From Otis tarda (lineage: Eukaryota > Chordata > Aves > Otidiformes > Otididae): a stretch of DNA of 64,000 nt. Below the pieces are notes generated by a model, which worked only from the letters and a program-made list of their open reading frames with translations, did not search any database and had not been told where the DNA came from. Position numbers and translations under genes: made by a program. Location: NCBI GenBank assembly GCA_026413225.1, contig CM048553.1, positions 100,228,190 to 100,292,189 on the forward strand. The letters are read 5' to 3'. Shown here in pieces: positions 12,001 to 24,501 of this stretch (its first letter is position 1; every line of letters starts with the position of its first letter).

Positions 12001-15000
12001 CTGCATTATCCTTAGCACTTTCCATCCTAGAATGCCAAATTAATGACTTTGTTCTTCAGCTGGTTTGAGATTGTACAAAGGTAAACACTGCCCAATGGAA
12101 AATTGAGGCAAAAGTTCACACTTTTTTTCCCCTCACCTTGTTTTGTACCTCCCATCACTGCAATCACATAATTAGCAACAATTGCTGGCTTTAATTTTGT
12201 GCACTGATGCAAAAATATCTTACCTTGTTCCTGAAATGGTCTCCAGTTAGACAGACATGCTCCGTTAATCCATTTCACTCTTAAGTTACTTGGTTTCATT
12301 TCTGAGCTACACAAAATCCTCCACTGCCATTTTCAGGTGCTTTTAGTGACCTTCTCACAAAACAATTTTCAAAATTTTTGTCAAACATATGGAATTACTG
12401 CTGCAGACCCAGGATGATCCTTAGCTCTGTTTTGCCTTTTGCTTATGATGCATCTACTTTTCAGTTTCTGATCTGTCATACAATGAACATGCTTTGCAAA
12501 CTGCACAACCCTCAAGCTTTGAGTGGTCTGTCTCCCCCTGAATTTATACTGATGACATCACTGGAAATTTTACCTCTGACTGATAACATTTGTTTCAAAT
12601 AAGCCATTAACCATGCCACGTCTGATTATTTCCTAAGAGTAAACTCTCTTTACTATTGTAATCTCCTCGTAAGCTACGCTGATGTAGGCAAGAATACTTT
12701 TAACAACATGTACAAGAGTTTAGCTTATCCATTTCTTACCTATTAAAGTGGGAAAGAAATAGAATTGGGCCAGTCCCTTCAAAGAGGAGAACTGATAAAA
12801 TAGTTTAAGGATGGGTAAGCAGGTGCAACCTGAGAGATGAAATGTATAGTTCAACAAACTACGGCTGTAGGATAGCACCATTTTTACCTCCACTCAGGGC
12901 TGTAACATTTTTCTTCTCTTTATTTCCAGTCAGCAGTTACAGCAATAGTGTACACCTGGCATTTACAGTTTTGTTTTCCAAATAGCCTTGTTTACTGCGT
13001 GAGCATCTTGACTATATGAAAATGCTAGGCAATGGGCTTCACAATTTCTGCTCTCTTACCGATAGCCATAACCACAATGTTGTGTTCTTTTGCTGTAGCA
13101 GCACCAACAACAGGTGCATCTCCTTCCACTCTGTAGTCTTAAGTAGAAATTTATGATAGTGAATACTAATCTACCATGCCTTCCATATCTTGGCCACGTA
13201 CATGAAGTCCTTAAGGCTCTGAAGTTTGTTGGTAGCAGAAGCTACCCTGGAAACTACCCTGAGAATACCTGCTAGCAAAAATATATTTTCTGCTGGAGTG
13301 ATTGTTCTCAAAAACCCCCAAAACTAAAACTTTGCACTGGGTTTCCCTGGTGGGTAATTTCAACAGGGCTTAATCTATGTCGTTGTCTGACTGATACCAA
13401 CTTGATAAAACGGCACAGAGAACAATCCTGAATATGCACCAGAGACTATGTCCGAACAGATAAAGAGCCTCTGTCATGGAAAATACTTAAATAAAATGAT
13501 CAACGCAAGCAGAAAAATGCTTCAAAAAAAAGCAAAGGTAAATTAAAGCATTGGGTTTTGCCCCTGAAACCATTTATCAAGTTTCACAATAATGGAATAA
13601 AATAGACACAGAGAAAACCCAGTAGGTATGATGGCACCAATCTTTCACTTGGAACCCATCATAAACCAGAAGTACTATCCTGAAAACCATTCCAATTCTT
13701 CTTTATTTTTTTTCCCCAATAATTCTTTACTGTTGCCTTGTAATTTCTGAATGCTAGTCTTCAAGGCACTAAGGAGTAAGAGGGTTATGGAGAAATGTGG
13801 TTCTGAATTATGATTATCACTTACCTCTCTTGATGGTCAGTGTTCTCCATTGTTTCCTTCTGCATGCTATTTTTCTTCTCATCATTCTTGGGTTTCTTAC
13901 TTTCCAGCCATCTCTGTTCTTTTCTCCTGTGTTTTTGATTCCCACCTTTCCGCTAAGAGTCCCTCCTCTTTCTGTCCATCACCTAATTCTAAACAAAGAT
14001 TACATTCATGATCTCAGCATAACACTGCAAGGCAGAATCTCCTGGACTCTACATATCTCCTCTTACCAATTCTGCTCTGTCACTTTGGGCAAGTCTTTTA
14101 ATTTCTGCCCTAATTTCCACATCAGTAAAAATTAACAGTACCATTACAAGGATGTAATGGAAACAGGATGGTTCATCCTTTCTAAAGCGATTAGAGAAGC
14201 CTACTGAATTAGCTGATTAATTATCATGTCACTGTCAGACCTGCATGTGGGGAAGATGTCAGCATTCCCATTGGGTTTTTTTTGTAACAGATTGGTAAGT
14301 TGTGAGCAGCCTGGAACAAACACAATCACAAAGACCAAATTGGTACATGGATGAAGAAGGAAGCAATAACCCCAGCAGAGCACAGCTCTGGTTTAGCAGT
14401 GCACGTTTACAGTAGGTATTACTACTAGAACACGCATGGTGAAATACACCCTCACCTTACACATCTGCTAGGTAATTCTGTCGCTGCCTGATGAGGCACT
14501 TGGTAGTAGCACTGGAAGGCTCCGATGCTGTCAGCTACGCTCTGGAACACAAAGCCCCATGTATGAAGTACCTCCAAATCCTGAGAAGAAGCCATTTCTG
14601 TATGCAAGCACCAGTCAGATTCCCGTGATTGCTCTAGTCAAACTGTACAGAATAAATTTCCTCCTCTTTAACACAAACAAACAAAAAGTGTATACATTCA
14701 CTGAAAGGATGCAACTCAATTCCAGTTTGGAACACTCTTTTTGAAATGTTACTAACTACAGAAATTCAAACCTGGGTAGGAATTTCCTTAGAAAGCATTT
14801 GGATTCAGAGTCCATTTCAAGCACTAACACAAAATTAACTGAGTGGCTTTACAAATTGCCTGCTGCTCTTCCCACAAACCAGCATGAGCAGTAGTCATCA
14901 CTGAACACATAAAGGCTCATTTTAGTCTACCAGTACAGTTGCAAATGTCTTTGTGGGAGTTAAGCATTACATCCTGTGGGTTATGGAACAGTTTGGTTTT

Positions 15001-18000
15001 CTAAGGCAATCTAAATTACATTCCCTATCTGTATGAATTTGAAATCTGTAGCTTTTGTATGATTTCTTTTAAATTCATGCACAGCAACTCATTAGGTATC
15101 TTGTGAAGATAACCCATCGGAAACCATGGAACCCAATGAATCCATGAAAATGTTCATTGTTTTTCATTCTCACCACTGTCAAAAAGGCTTACTTGGTTTG
15201 ATTACATTTTACATGTTATTTCCACATTTCTTATATATTTGGATTTTGCCATTACAGAAACAACATATAACATGTAATTTCAGCTTTTCATTTCCCACCC
15301 TAAAGTAGGCAACAAAACTATATAATAATGATACTGAAAGGAACTGGAAAAAACTATAAATTCAGTACTTCAAGCCAAAAAATATCTTAATACAATTATT
15401 TTCACTAATGCATATCATCTCTGATTGGGAATTAGAGCTTTAAGTTTATATTAAAGCGTGTATGTGATGATCCTTATTTATAAGCGATCATCCTCTGGAG
15501 GATGAGGGCTCTCAGTGAGAGCTTACAATATACATTTTAAAATCCCTCTTACTTATTAAGCCTCACACAATCTAACATACCATGTTTATAGCAAAGTCAG
15601 ATATGTATTTCATGGGCTCTTATAGTATCACTAAAAAATGCTACCGCTTAACCACATTTTTTACACTTCTGCTTCAAATCTGAAAACAAAATCAAGTAGG
15701 ATGTGTAGAATACGTAACTGCAATTGTGTTTATATGAAAATTAATTTAACCCCCCAAATCCTACCATGTCTCATGTGTGTATGATCACTAATTTGGATTA
15801 TCAGACACGGTGTCCAAATGTGCAAACCGTAAAGGCTCGCTCCATTTATCAAAACAACAAGACCTTTCTTCTCTGTTCTCCTGCAGCGTTACAGTACAGA
15901 TGGTAACAGCCCTTATACCGGCACTGAGCACCACAGAAAATACCAAGAGCCTTGGTTAGGGCTGCTCTCCCAGAACACTGAAGAGCATATGCTCTGTTAT
16001 CTCCACCTCAACTGGAGATCTAGTAATTTTGCAAAACACCCAAAACAGAGGGCATACTGAATTACACGTGGATTCTTGTTACTGTGTTAGAGAAATGGTT
16101 TGTTTGTTTTTTTTTTTTCCAAACAGCTCTTTCCAAATATGAAACAGATTGTGCCAATAAATGTAGTTAGTTTGATGCTAAAGTACACAGCTAACACAGA
16201 GAATGCAAAGCCAATGTATAGATACTGCTAGGATTTAAATTACCCGTATGTTTTCTTTGCACTACATTGAAAGTTACTCTCTTTTTTTTCTTTTTGTCTA
16301 AGTAGCCAACATACACAAGGCAGGTGGCACAGTAAAATAATGTAACTTTCCTGTGCATCACCAGAAAGAGCTGCAAAGCATTCCAATACTGAATCACTGA
16401 ATAAAAGGGCATTTTACATACATTTTAAATAGTGTTCTTATTTACATTATTCATCCTTAAAGCTATTAATTTCATGGTGAAGTTGCAATCTGTGTCATCA
16501 GAGCTCTCACATAATGCTTGAATTCCCAGTATTGGCAAACATTTTCCAAGAATTAAGATTATTCAGATTGAGGGATCTTTCCTTTTTGGCTTTTTTGAAT
16601 GTACAATAGAGCTGACTTAGTAGAAATCCTTTATTAAGGTCAAAAAGGTTCACTGGGAACAGTGAAGAGTTGAGTATTCTCCTCTGTCCTATATATTTTT
16701 TTTTTTAAAGACAGACTGCTCAGGACTACAAACTATTCAGTTACCTTAGAATTTGTACTTTTTTTTTTTTTTTTTGTCTTTAAGGACACAAGCAGAGGAA
16801 CATCTGTTCTAAACCTACAAAGAGTACCCAAGGGCTCTGAATTCAAGATTATACTTTGCGAGTACGTTTCATAATATAGAGATGTGGAAGCCAAGCTTGC
16901 ATTTTATCAGCAGCGCTCTTAAGACTGAAATTCATGGTAACGCTGCAAGAGGCGTGGGGAGAGCTTGCTGCGGCTGCTGGGCAATAGAGACCAGTAACGC
17001 AATGACACAACAAGTAAACATCACCCCTTCCTAAAACGTGGTTGCTCTGCCCTATTCCTAAAACCTTAGGTTTTAAGGTTAATGCTTTTTTTTTTTTTTT
17101 TGCCAAGCGCTTAAAACATATTTAAAGATAAATGGTGGTCTTCTGAACATGTCGGTGAAATGTGCAGTGACTACACAAGCTCTTTCAAACAAAGCCCAGT
17201 TATAAACACAACCTCAGCAGGTTGTCAACCTCAGCAAAGCATTGCCTGAATCTATTCAAATATAACTTTTAAAATCTATAGATGTCAGTTACTACCCTTC
17301 TGAGGGAAATTACATAAATTATGTATGTGAACAATCTCAAAAAAAACCCCACTTGATCCCTGCCCCCCGCTTAGGAGTCAAAAAATTTAATACAAGTGGA
17401 AGAGCAATTCCAACAGGGAAACATGTAATTACCTGCCACAAATTTAGAATAATATTGGAAGATTCTGACCACAGATGAAGCTTGCTGACAATTATATGAA
17501 AAGAAAGCACTTCATTTGTAACACTGGGAAAACCATGGTATTAAAGTCATACAGAATTATCACTAAAAATGGCTTCAGACTGGTTACTGCCCCATAAGTT
17601 TTAAAAGGGGATCCAGTCAGACATTTGGCACCGCAAAGAGAAGAAAATGTATATGTACTAGATGCTAACCTTTTCAATAAGCCAAATTTAGCACCTAATA
17701 ATTGATCAGAATACTAAATTCAGGAAACTCAACCTCATCTAAATTGTAAAAAACTATGAGCTCACCTCTTCTGGGACAATTGCCTGGTGGCAAGCCATAG
17801 CCCACGGCAGAGCTGCAGGCTACATGCAGTCAAATTTGATTTTGAAGTTTTTTGCCTCACGTACTGCAGTAGTTTTGCAGTTAGATGGCGACCAGTTCCT
17901 GCTGCTGAAGATGGATGTTCAGATCTACAGCACCACGGTATTTATCATGGTATTTATCCCAAAGACAAGGCAGCCAGCTGGTTCCAGAGGCAAAGCAATG

Positions 18001-21000
18001 CTTCATTTGCACATTGATTAAAAAGACAAATGCATGGCTGAAGTAAGTTGTTCTAAACATGTGTGGATGCCTTATGGGCTCCCTCTTCCTAATCACAACA
18101 GCAGAAGATATTTTGGCAACACTAGAACTAGTGACAAAGTAGGAACTGCTGCAGAACTATACTGACTGCCTGGCACTACAGAAATCTTGCAGATCCAGTA
18201 AAATTCAGAAATTCCTGCTTTTCAAACAGTAAATTTCCATATATCATTGGCGTGCAAAAAATGATGCTGATAAATACCAGCTGAACTCTGCATCACCTCT
18301 TTTTTTTTTATCCTAAGAAAATTAATCTTCTAGACAATGTATCTGAATTAATTTCTCCTCAGAATTACGTAACTTAAAAGGCCACTCATGAAGATGGGCA
18401 TTTCATCTCATTTTGGATGACCTGATGTAATATAAATCCATCTCATTCACATAAGATCGCAACATTAGACTCCACAAACTTAAAAATAAAACTTCCACAT
18501 AGCAGGTTTGGGCAGTAACAATACATGGTTTCATGGATCTTTTACTCAAGACTCTGAGAAGATGTAAATCTCCGCACAGCCATTTTCAGCAGCAATAGCT
18601 TGAGGCAGTCGGGGTCGTTCTGAAAGCTACTGATGTCACGAGATTTCACTGGAAGTGCAAAAAGACTCTTCAAATCTCTGACAATCTGTTCAGTAGATAT
18701 TATTTGTCAAAAATCACCAAACCACTCATGAGTCAGGGGTCTCACACCAACGATCAGACTAAGCTATTTTCCCAGCAAGCTGATCAATGTTTTTCTATGT
18801 GATGAAAGCAAAGTACATTTTCAGTAACTATTCATCCTGTTCTACAGTCAACTGTTCATTCATTTTGTACCACTAAGGAAGTGCTTAGGTGAGCTACTGT
18901 CTCACTGCAGATTTCTAATTCAGCTTTAGAGGCAAATGAATTTTTTTGGTCTCCGCGTGATGCTTTCAACATCATTGTATTTTCAGGGAATTTGTTACAC
19001 CAAGAGAACCATTCCAGCGCTTTTGTTATTTTCATTCTCTCCTACTATCTCTGGTCCCTATTGAGCTTAGGATCTGTTGAATTGAACGTGAAGCCTTGTG
19101 CCTCTACATTTGCAATTCTGGGCAGGTGTCTGTAATTTGAGCCAGTCATATGTAGCAATTCTTTTTAAAACTTTGTTGTACTGCATCCAGGTACCAGTAA
19201 CTACACAGAATTTTTTATGCTATTTTCACTGCAATAGATGCATCATGCTCTAAGTACCACTCAAGGTATTGACTCTTCACAAAGTGTTACTTCCGTTATT
19301 TATTTTACCTTCGCTTACTGGACTTCTTGCTGTATTGCTCAGGAGCACCACTGAAAATAGAAAGTATCATCAGTATTTGAGTCCTTCATTCTAAAAAACA
19401 AAACAAAACACATTGCTCTTGCAATGTTAGGTAGTCTTTGAGAACTGAGAAAATGACATATGATCCATTCATGCTCTCATGTTAAGAATGAGTCAACATA
19501 ATTTAAAGTTTTTCTTCATTTCAGGTTTAATTTCTAAAATTACATTTTATGATCCTACTTATGAAAGAAGGAAAATTACAGCTTGTGTTATCAGAACTTT
19601 CCAAAAACAGGTTTAATTCCACACTGGGCTGTAACACTAAAAAAAAGTACACCCACATATGTATGCACAGCATATGTCCATGTACATACTGTGTATTTGC
19701 CATTGTATTAAAAATCTGTTCCTTCACAGCACTGGCAGCTTCAGGTTGCAGTCTCTGTAGATTTCTGAGGCATTTTTTTCTTTGCTCCTGGTGAAAATGA
19801 GACTTCCCTTCGTACCATTGCTGATTCTCTTTCCCTCCTAGCTCACTCGGCGCTATGCCTGTTCTGCTTTTCAGGACATACATGCAGCCAGGGCTAGCCA
19901 CCACGTAGGGTCCATCCCCCAGAGATCTCAGCATGGCCGGCCTGGTGATGACAACCCTGTAGTCCACTTCTTCAAGAACATTGTAAGTCTCCTCTCTTCT
20001 TGTTATGCACTAGAATGAAGTGTTTTCTTCAGGATCCATCAGTAACCAAATACTTCCCAATCAACAGCTGTTATTTTGAGCCTTTTGAGTTGTACTCTGC
20101 CTTTGAGCTCATCATGGTATTCAAATACAAAAATAATTTTACCTGGAAACATAAACAATACTGAAATGCTGCAAAAAGGTGGGTGAACCCTCCATTAGCA
20201 CAGTCCAATTTCAACAACAACCATTACAATTATACAGCTTCACCATGGACAGATTTTGTCCTTGTGTCTTCAACACTGGCTGTATTTAGACATGTCTTCT
20301 GTTTAAAAACAGACGAAAATCCAGTGTGTTCTAGGCAAAGCCTAACACAGCAGAGGAGCTGCTTAGTGCAATTACTTAGAGAGCACTTAATGGACATGCT
20401 AAGTTTACTCCCAAATAGGAAACAGCTTATAATTTTGGATATCACTTGAAACCATAAGCTAAACAGCCCAACAATATTTCCTGCTGATTTAATTTAAGAT
20501 ACCAGTAATTTTGTTCAAACTCTGAATTCGGCTGAGTTTACACCGATGAGGAGTTTTCACAGAAAATATCCAGGAAAGAAAGAATTTCCTCAGATATTAA
20601 ATTCTTGAGTACTGTGTAAATACCTAATGAAATATAGTACTCTTTTTAAAACACTGTACAGCAACTATTGAGAGAGAGAGACTCTACATACTGCATTTGC
20701 AATACTTCTGATTTGATCTGTACAGGTACTCCTACCAATTTTATTTTTCAGGTTTTCTTCTGAAACAAAGGTGTCAGTATTTTGATGCCCAAATGCTGAA
20801 TAACAAACCGTCAAAACGTAACAGCAGTCTAAGCCAGGACACAAGTATTTGAAGTAGCACAGCCTCTCTTAATAAAAATAAAATTCACAAATCAAATTTC
20901 CCAATGTTGATATCTGAAACGGTGAAAGTAACATGCTGTCTGCTTGGAGTAGAACATGGTCATCATTGGATCTGCAGTGTAAGACCTACAATAGGTTTAA

Positions 21001-24000
21001 AAAAAAAATAAATCCATCAGTCACGAGAACATTTTTATGATGCAAAAATTATGCATACTGTGATTAATTTTTGAACTATCTTTTAACAATGGACATTCTG
21101 AAATATTCACGTGTCAATAAAGAGAAGGATGACATTAAACAATAACTGATGCATAAGGCCTACTAACTCACAGATAACATGCAAAAAGTTTGATGATTCC
21201 CTACATTTATAGCTGCCTTGGTTTTACAACTTTTTGTGTTGCTTTTTAGGTCTCACCCCGTACACCTCCCCCAATGCAAGCAAAGGTAAGCATTCGCAGG
21301 GGCTTGTGCAGCGTCCAAGATTTTTTTGTGGGCCAATTTATACCAATTCAGCTGCTAGCCTGCTCTGTTTTCCTTAATGGCATTAAGTAAAAATCTGGAG
21401 TTATCACTAGGAATATTTAAAACAAGGGACTAAGACAGAAAAGCCATGGTTGTCTTCCTCATGCACTTCCTGACTTGCTTTATATTTCATTTATGTTGTA
21501 ATTGCTTTATGTAATAAACCAGTAATAGGTAATGCTTTCAAATAAGCCTCACCCACCAGGAACTGTCCTTACATTTACTGAGCTCAGCTGGCTTCTAAAG
21601 TACTTGATACTGGCAAACCATGGCTAATGAAGTCAGTTCTTGTAATTATAGTAAAGAATTTAGCCTTTTTTTTTGTTTGTTTCATGGAATGACAGTACAT
21701 AGAGTGTTGTTTTCAACTCCTGCCTCATGATCTAGTCAGTATTTCACTATTTTTACTGCATTTTCATTTTCTTCTCTGTATGGTACACCCAGATGATATG
21801 TTCCATAGTGATCATCATGTCATTATTTCTGTTTCTTGCACATACAGGGAAGAGGATTATCCCTCACCAGATTTAGCTGGGTAGGTGACGAACGTGCTTT
21901 CAATAACAGCCATTTTATTTATCAGGCCAAAGCATATCTCGCTCCATTGCCTCAAGCTGCTGCAGCAACGTGATAATTTTGTTTTGTCTCAATTTATGCT
22001 ATTTTGCTTTCCCCGTTGCACTTCCCTCCCTCCTCCCACAGCACTTTAAGACAGTAACGTTGTTGCTTGCTCTTATCCAGCAAGATAAGAGCCTTGACAG
22101 CCTTGCAGCGATAATTTCTTTTGCTTTAGCGTGAAGGGAGCAAAGTCCACTGCATGGCAAAGCTCTCTTCCTTTAAAGACTCCTGGAAGACTCATCCGCT
22201 GCATTTTTCTTTTCCTGGGAAGGACAAAAATGGAAGGGAGGGCTGGGACACGATTGGTGCTTATTCCACAGTTCCAATTCCTCTTATACAGTAAAGTCTG
22301 CACAACTAACACTCACTAATTCATGTATTTTGTCCCACCTTTCCTTTCAACCCCTTTCAGTAAGAAGCGATCTGCCTAAACAGTTATCAGACAAATTCTT
22401 CCCACAGTTATCTCACAACTAATTAAATTCTACTCTCTACCACAGGTTTGATTTTGTATGAGATGGACATGTAAATTACTTGCATTTTAAGACAAAATAT
22501 TAAAGCCTTCAAGCCATTAAGCATTTCTTTCACTATCAGAAGAACACAAATTAGTTAGCATGTTTGACATTTTAGAACTCGCGAAACTGAAATATTTTAA
22601 GTTCTGTCATGCAGGTTAACCTTCTGAGTATCAGGGGTTTTTTTATTATTAATTTCTCTTTTACAGATTGGTGCTTCCCTCAGATTTGGTACATTCAGAT
22701 AATTTCCTTGTTTACTATATAAAAGATTATTTTATTCCAACACCTCTAAAATTTCTCATTTGAGTATTACATTTCAGTGATCACAAACAAAGATTACAAT
22801 GTGCATACGATTATTTGAATGTAATTTGCAATATATAAGAAAATCTTTCTTTGCAGGGTGGTGAAGGACACAAGCCAGGATATGGAGGAAGTGGAAAATT
22901 CTATGAGCATAAATCTGCTCACAAGGCACATAAGGGATCCTATCATGAGGGCCAGGGCACTCTTTCCAAAATCTTTAAACTGGTAAAGTACAATTGAACT
23001 TAATATAAGTACAAAAAATTTGAGTCCAGGAAAGAGAGAAGCCAAATCTCTCCAGAATCTGTCATGTTTGAAACCACCACATTTCCTTCAGGCTTCTGAA
23101 GGAACTAGATTTGCATGGACAAACCAGAAGGTTATCCCACGGCCTAGTAACTACTTACATGATAGGGAACAAAGGTAAAAATACGCAGTCAGTTACCATC
23201 AGGAAAGAAGGTAAGTCCACGAAGTCCCACACCAGGATCTGTGTTGTTACTCAACTCACAAATGACTTGGAACACAGAAGACGAATGAGGTGACGCAGCT
23301 TACTGCTGCTGCTAAAATACTTCGAATAGCAAAAGTGAAGGCAAAACGATAAGCTGCAGAATGGTAGTGTTGGACAAATGTTTGGTTGAGATACAGTAAC
23401 AACTTGAACAGTTCCTGCTTGTTCCCACCAATTGGAAAAAAACCAATTACCTAATGAATTAGAGTAAATTTTCCTTGAAACAGTTCAGTAAAACTAAGGA
23501 GGGACCACTGAAAGATGAGAATAACATAAATATACAAAATCCTGAAGTACATATGCTTAGGTTTTTTTTTAAGTAAACCAGTCACCAACTGACTGCAATA
23601 GCAGTTACCACACTCATTGTGGTCACAAGTGCACAGTTCACGATTTGCCTAGAAAGTTGCAAAACCCTTGGGAAAAGATATCCAGTTAGCCTAATTGGCC
23701 ATAAATGAAATGCCAGAATTTCAGCTTGGATCATCTTTGGTATAAAACTGCTGCAGGGCTTTTCTCAATTGCAGATTTATGAATTACCATAAGTTCGGGT
23801 TTTTTTTTTTTCCCCCTAGTTTGATGCTTTCTTATTATTTGTAAAAATAGGCCAGGTTTCAGCCCTTTATCTTTTCTCAGTTTTTTTTTCCTGTATTTGC
23901 ATCTGAGCTTTCCATACAAGACTGATGTGGATGGAATCACATTAACAATTTGCTCTAATAAATACTACAGAATAAAATTATTACATTTCTGTTCTTTTAG

Positions 24001-24501
24001 ATGTGATACTATTAAAATTTGTACACAAGGTTTGTATGTTTTGGTTTTGGTGTTTGGGTTGTTTTTTTCGTTTGATTTTTTTAAGATACAAACAGTTTGG
24101 GGTAGCCATAAAAACGAAAATTTCCAAGATGTCCAAGTAAATAAATTGTTTTCATTAGGAAGACCTGAATAAGAACATGCACCTACAAATAACTCATGAG
24201 AAACTGTCTAGTCCTGTGTGAGAGATTTAATGAGAGTGAATTAAACTTGTGTGAAAGTATATGAAAAAGTAATCACCTCTTTGAAGTGAAAATTCCAGTA
24301 ATATTCAGCAATATAGTAGAGGCCACCGCAAGCGATTTTAATTACCTTTTAAAATTTTATTTTACTACAAATTGATGTTTTTCATTCATAGTCCCAAACA
24401 TACAGTACCTTTTATCTAACTTAGCTCTTTTCTTCCCTCCACAGGGAGGCTCTGGGTCCCGACCTGGATCGCGGTCTGGTTCACCAGTTGCTAGGCGCTG
24501 A
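5583..24501 (+). CDS. MBP: Myelin basic protein (golli-MBP locus), 3' part
   Basis: The spliced exons 5583-6013, 19875-19982, 21250-21285, 21848-21880, 22857-22982 and 24445-24501 join in frame and encode the golli carboxy-terminal part plus the whole of classic MBP. Classic MBP starts at ATG 5843 and is 176 residues (57+36+12+11+42+18), close to the chicken protein. MBP is the basic, intrinsically disordered protein that holds together the cytoplasmic faces of myelin membranes in oligodendrocytes and Schwann cells; golli forms, made from an upstream promoter, are signalling proteins in neurons and lymphoid cells. Recognisable marks are [14 protein letters not shown] at the amino end, [17 protein letters not shown] joined to VSPRTPPP across an intron, [15 protein letters not shown] and the carboxy end SGSPVARR. 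All splice sites are GT/AG. The first golli exons lie outside the window. Identification is secure. Confidence 0.97.
5700..5842 (+). promoter_or_regulatory. MBP: Probable classic MBP proximal promoter and 5' leader inside golli coding sequence
   Basis: In mammals the oligodendrocyte-specific transcription start of classic MBP lies a few tens of bases before its ATG, inside the golli exon, so the core promoter overlaps golli codons. The same arrangement is seen here because the golli frame runs unbroken into ATG 5843. The segment contains CTTCAAAGAT near 5761, matching the strongly conserved golli stretch NTFKDR. No clear TATA box was seen. The exact start site is inferred, not read from the sequence. 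Confidence 0.4.
6014..6031 (+). CDS. MBP: Read-through tail of short golli isoform (VSSEE, stop)
   Basis: If the donor at 6014 is not used, the frame continues for five codons (GTG AGC TCT GAG GAA) to TAG at 6029-6031. From memory of the human locus, the short golli isoform golli-MBP2 (HOG5) ends in the same residues after the SGK of classic exon 1. This suggests the intron-retention isoform is also made in this species. An AATAAA lies only 21 bases after the stop (6053-6058), and a more distal ATTAAA lies at 10387-10392. Confidence 0.6.
6032..10410 (+). other. Possible 3'UTR of read-through golli isoform within MBP intron
   Basis: No coding exon, CR1 or other interspersed repeat was recognised in this 4.4-kb stretch, which is unusual beside the repeats elsewhere. 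It ends with a strongly T-rich and AT-rich segment and ATTAAA at 10387-10392, followed by ACTGTTTACATCAC, which looks like the end of a transcript. It may be the long 3'UTR of the short golli isoform, but it may equally be plain intron. The frames found in it are short and unconvincing. Confidence 0.3.
6053..6058 (+). terminator. Candidate proximal poly(A) signal for short golli isoform
   Basis: A canonical AATAAA sits just after the VSSEE stop, followed by ATTAAA at about 6064. It could end a read-through golli transcript with a very short 3'UTR. No transcript evidence is available here. Confidence 0.25.
10411..19874 (+). other. MBP intron, no exon recognised
   Basis: This is the remainder of the 13.9-kb intron between MBP exons 5583-6013 and 19875-19982. 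It is A+T-rich with T runs at about 16108-16120, 16758-16775 and 17085-17101. I looked for the alternatively spliced mammalian MBP exon 2 (26 residues) and did not find a GC-rich exon of that kind between splice sites. No tRNA, long coding frame or clear interspersed repeat was seen. Confidence 0.55.
19875..19982 (+). CDS. MBP: MBP coding exon ([10 protein letters not shown] ... FFKNI)
   Basis: The acceptor is GCTTTTCAG at 19866-19874 and the donor ATT|GTAAGT at 19982/19983. The exon is 36 codons, phase 0 to 0, encoding [19 protein letters not shown] and then [17 protein letters not shown]. It corresponds to mammalian MBP exon 3. The central amphipathic segment VVHFFKNI, completed by V in the next exon, is the conserved membrane-binding helix and the classic encephalitogenic region. 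Confidence 0.96.
19983..21249 (+). other. MBP intron
   Basis: A+T-rich intron of 1267 bases. No additional exon or recognisable repeat was seen apart from a short GA run at about 20670-20680. Confidence 0.7.
21250..21285 (+). CDS. MBP: MBP 36-base exon ([12 protein letters not shown])
   Basis: The acceptor is GCTTTTTAG at 21241-21249 and the donor AAG|GTAAGC at 21285/21286. The exon has twelve codons, phase 0 to 0, and equals the 36-base exon 4 of mammals. It holds the proline-rich PRTPPP stretch, a proline-directed kinase target and SH3-ligand-like sequence in MBP. Serine replaces the first threonine of the mammalian TPRTPPP. Confidence 0.95.
21286..21847 (+). other. MBP intron
   Basis: Intron of 562 bases. 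Nothing else recognisable was seen in it. Confidence 0.75.
21848..21880 (+). CDS. MBP: MBP 33-base exon ([11 protein letters not shown])
   Basis: The acceptor is CATACAG at 21841-21847 and the donor TGG|GTAGGT at 21880/21881. The exon has eleven codons, phase 0 to 0, and matches mammalian exon 5, with threonine for the usual second serine. The tryptophan is the single conserved Trp of MBP. The exon's symmetry allows in-frame skipping. Confidence 0.95.
21881..22856 (+). other. MBP intron
   Basis: Intron of 976 bases. It is A+T-rich in its second half and contains no further exon that I can recognise. Confidence 0.7.
22857..22982 (+). CDS. MBP: MBP exon ([11 protein letters not shown] ... SKIFKL)
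   Basis: The acceptor is CTTTGCAG at 22849-22856 and the donor CTG|GTAAAG at 22982/22983. The exon has 42 codons, phase 0 to 0, equivalent to mammalian exon 6, which is skipped in the 14-kDa and 17-kDa forms. It contains a histidine- and lysine-rich segment ([17 protein letters not shown]) followed by the conserved amphipathic GTLSKIFKL. The symmetric phase means that skipping would preserve the frame. Confidence 0.95.
22983..24444 (+). other. Last MBP intron
   Basis: Intron of 1462 bases, A+T-rich with a few T runs (about 23801-23812). No exon or interspersed repeat was recognised. Confidence 0.7.
24445..24501 (+). CDS. MBP: MBP terminal coding exon and stop
   Basis: The acceptor is CTCCACAG at 24437-24444. 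Eighteen codons ([18 protein letters not shown]) are followed by TGA at 24499-24501. The arginine-serine-glycine-rich tail ending SPVARR is the normal end of MBP (mammals: SPMARR). Confidence 0.97.
   Translation, partial: GGSGSRPGSRSGSPVARR

Noticed and set aside
19527-19967. 146-codon - strand frame
   Set aside because: It overlaps the MBP exon at 19875-19982 in antisense; the + strand matches MBP exactly.
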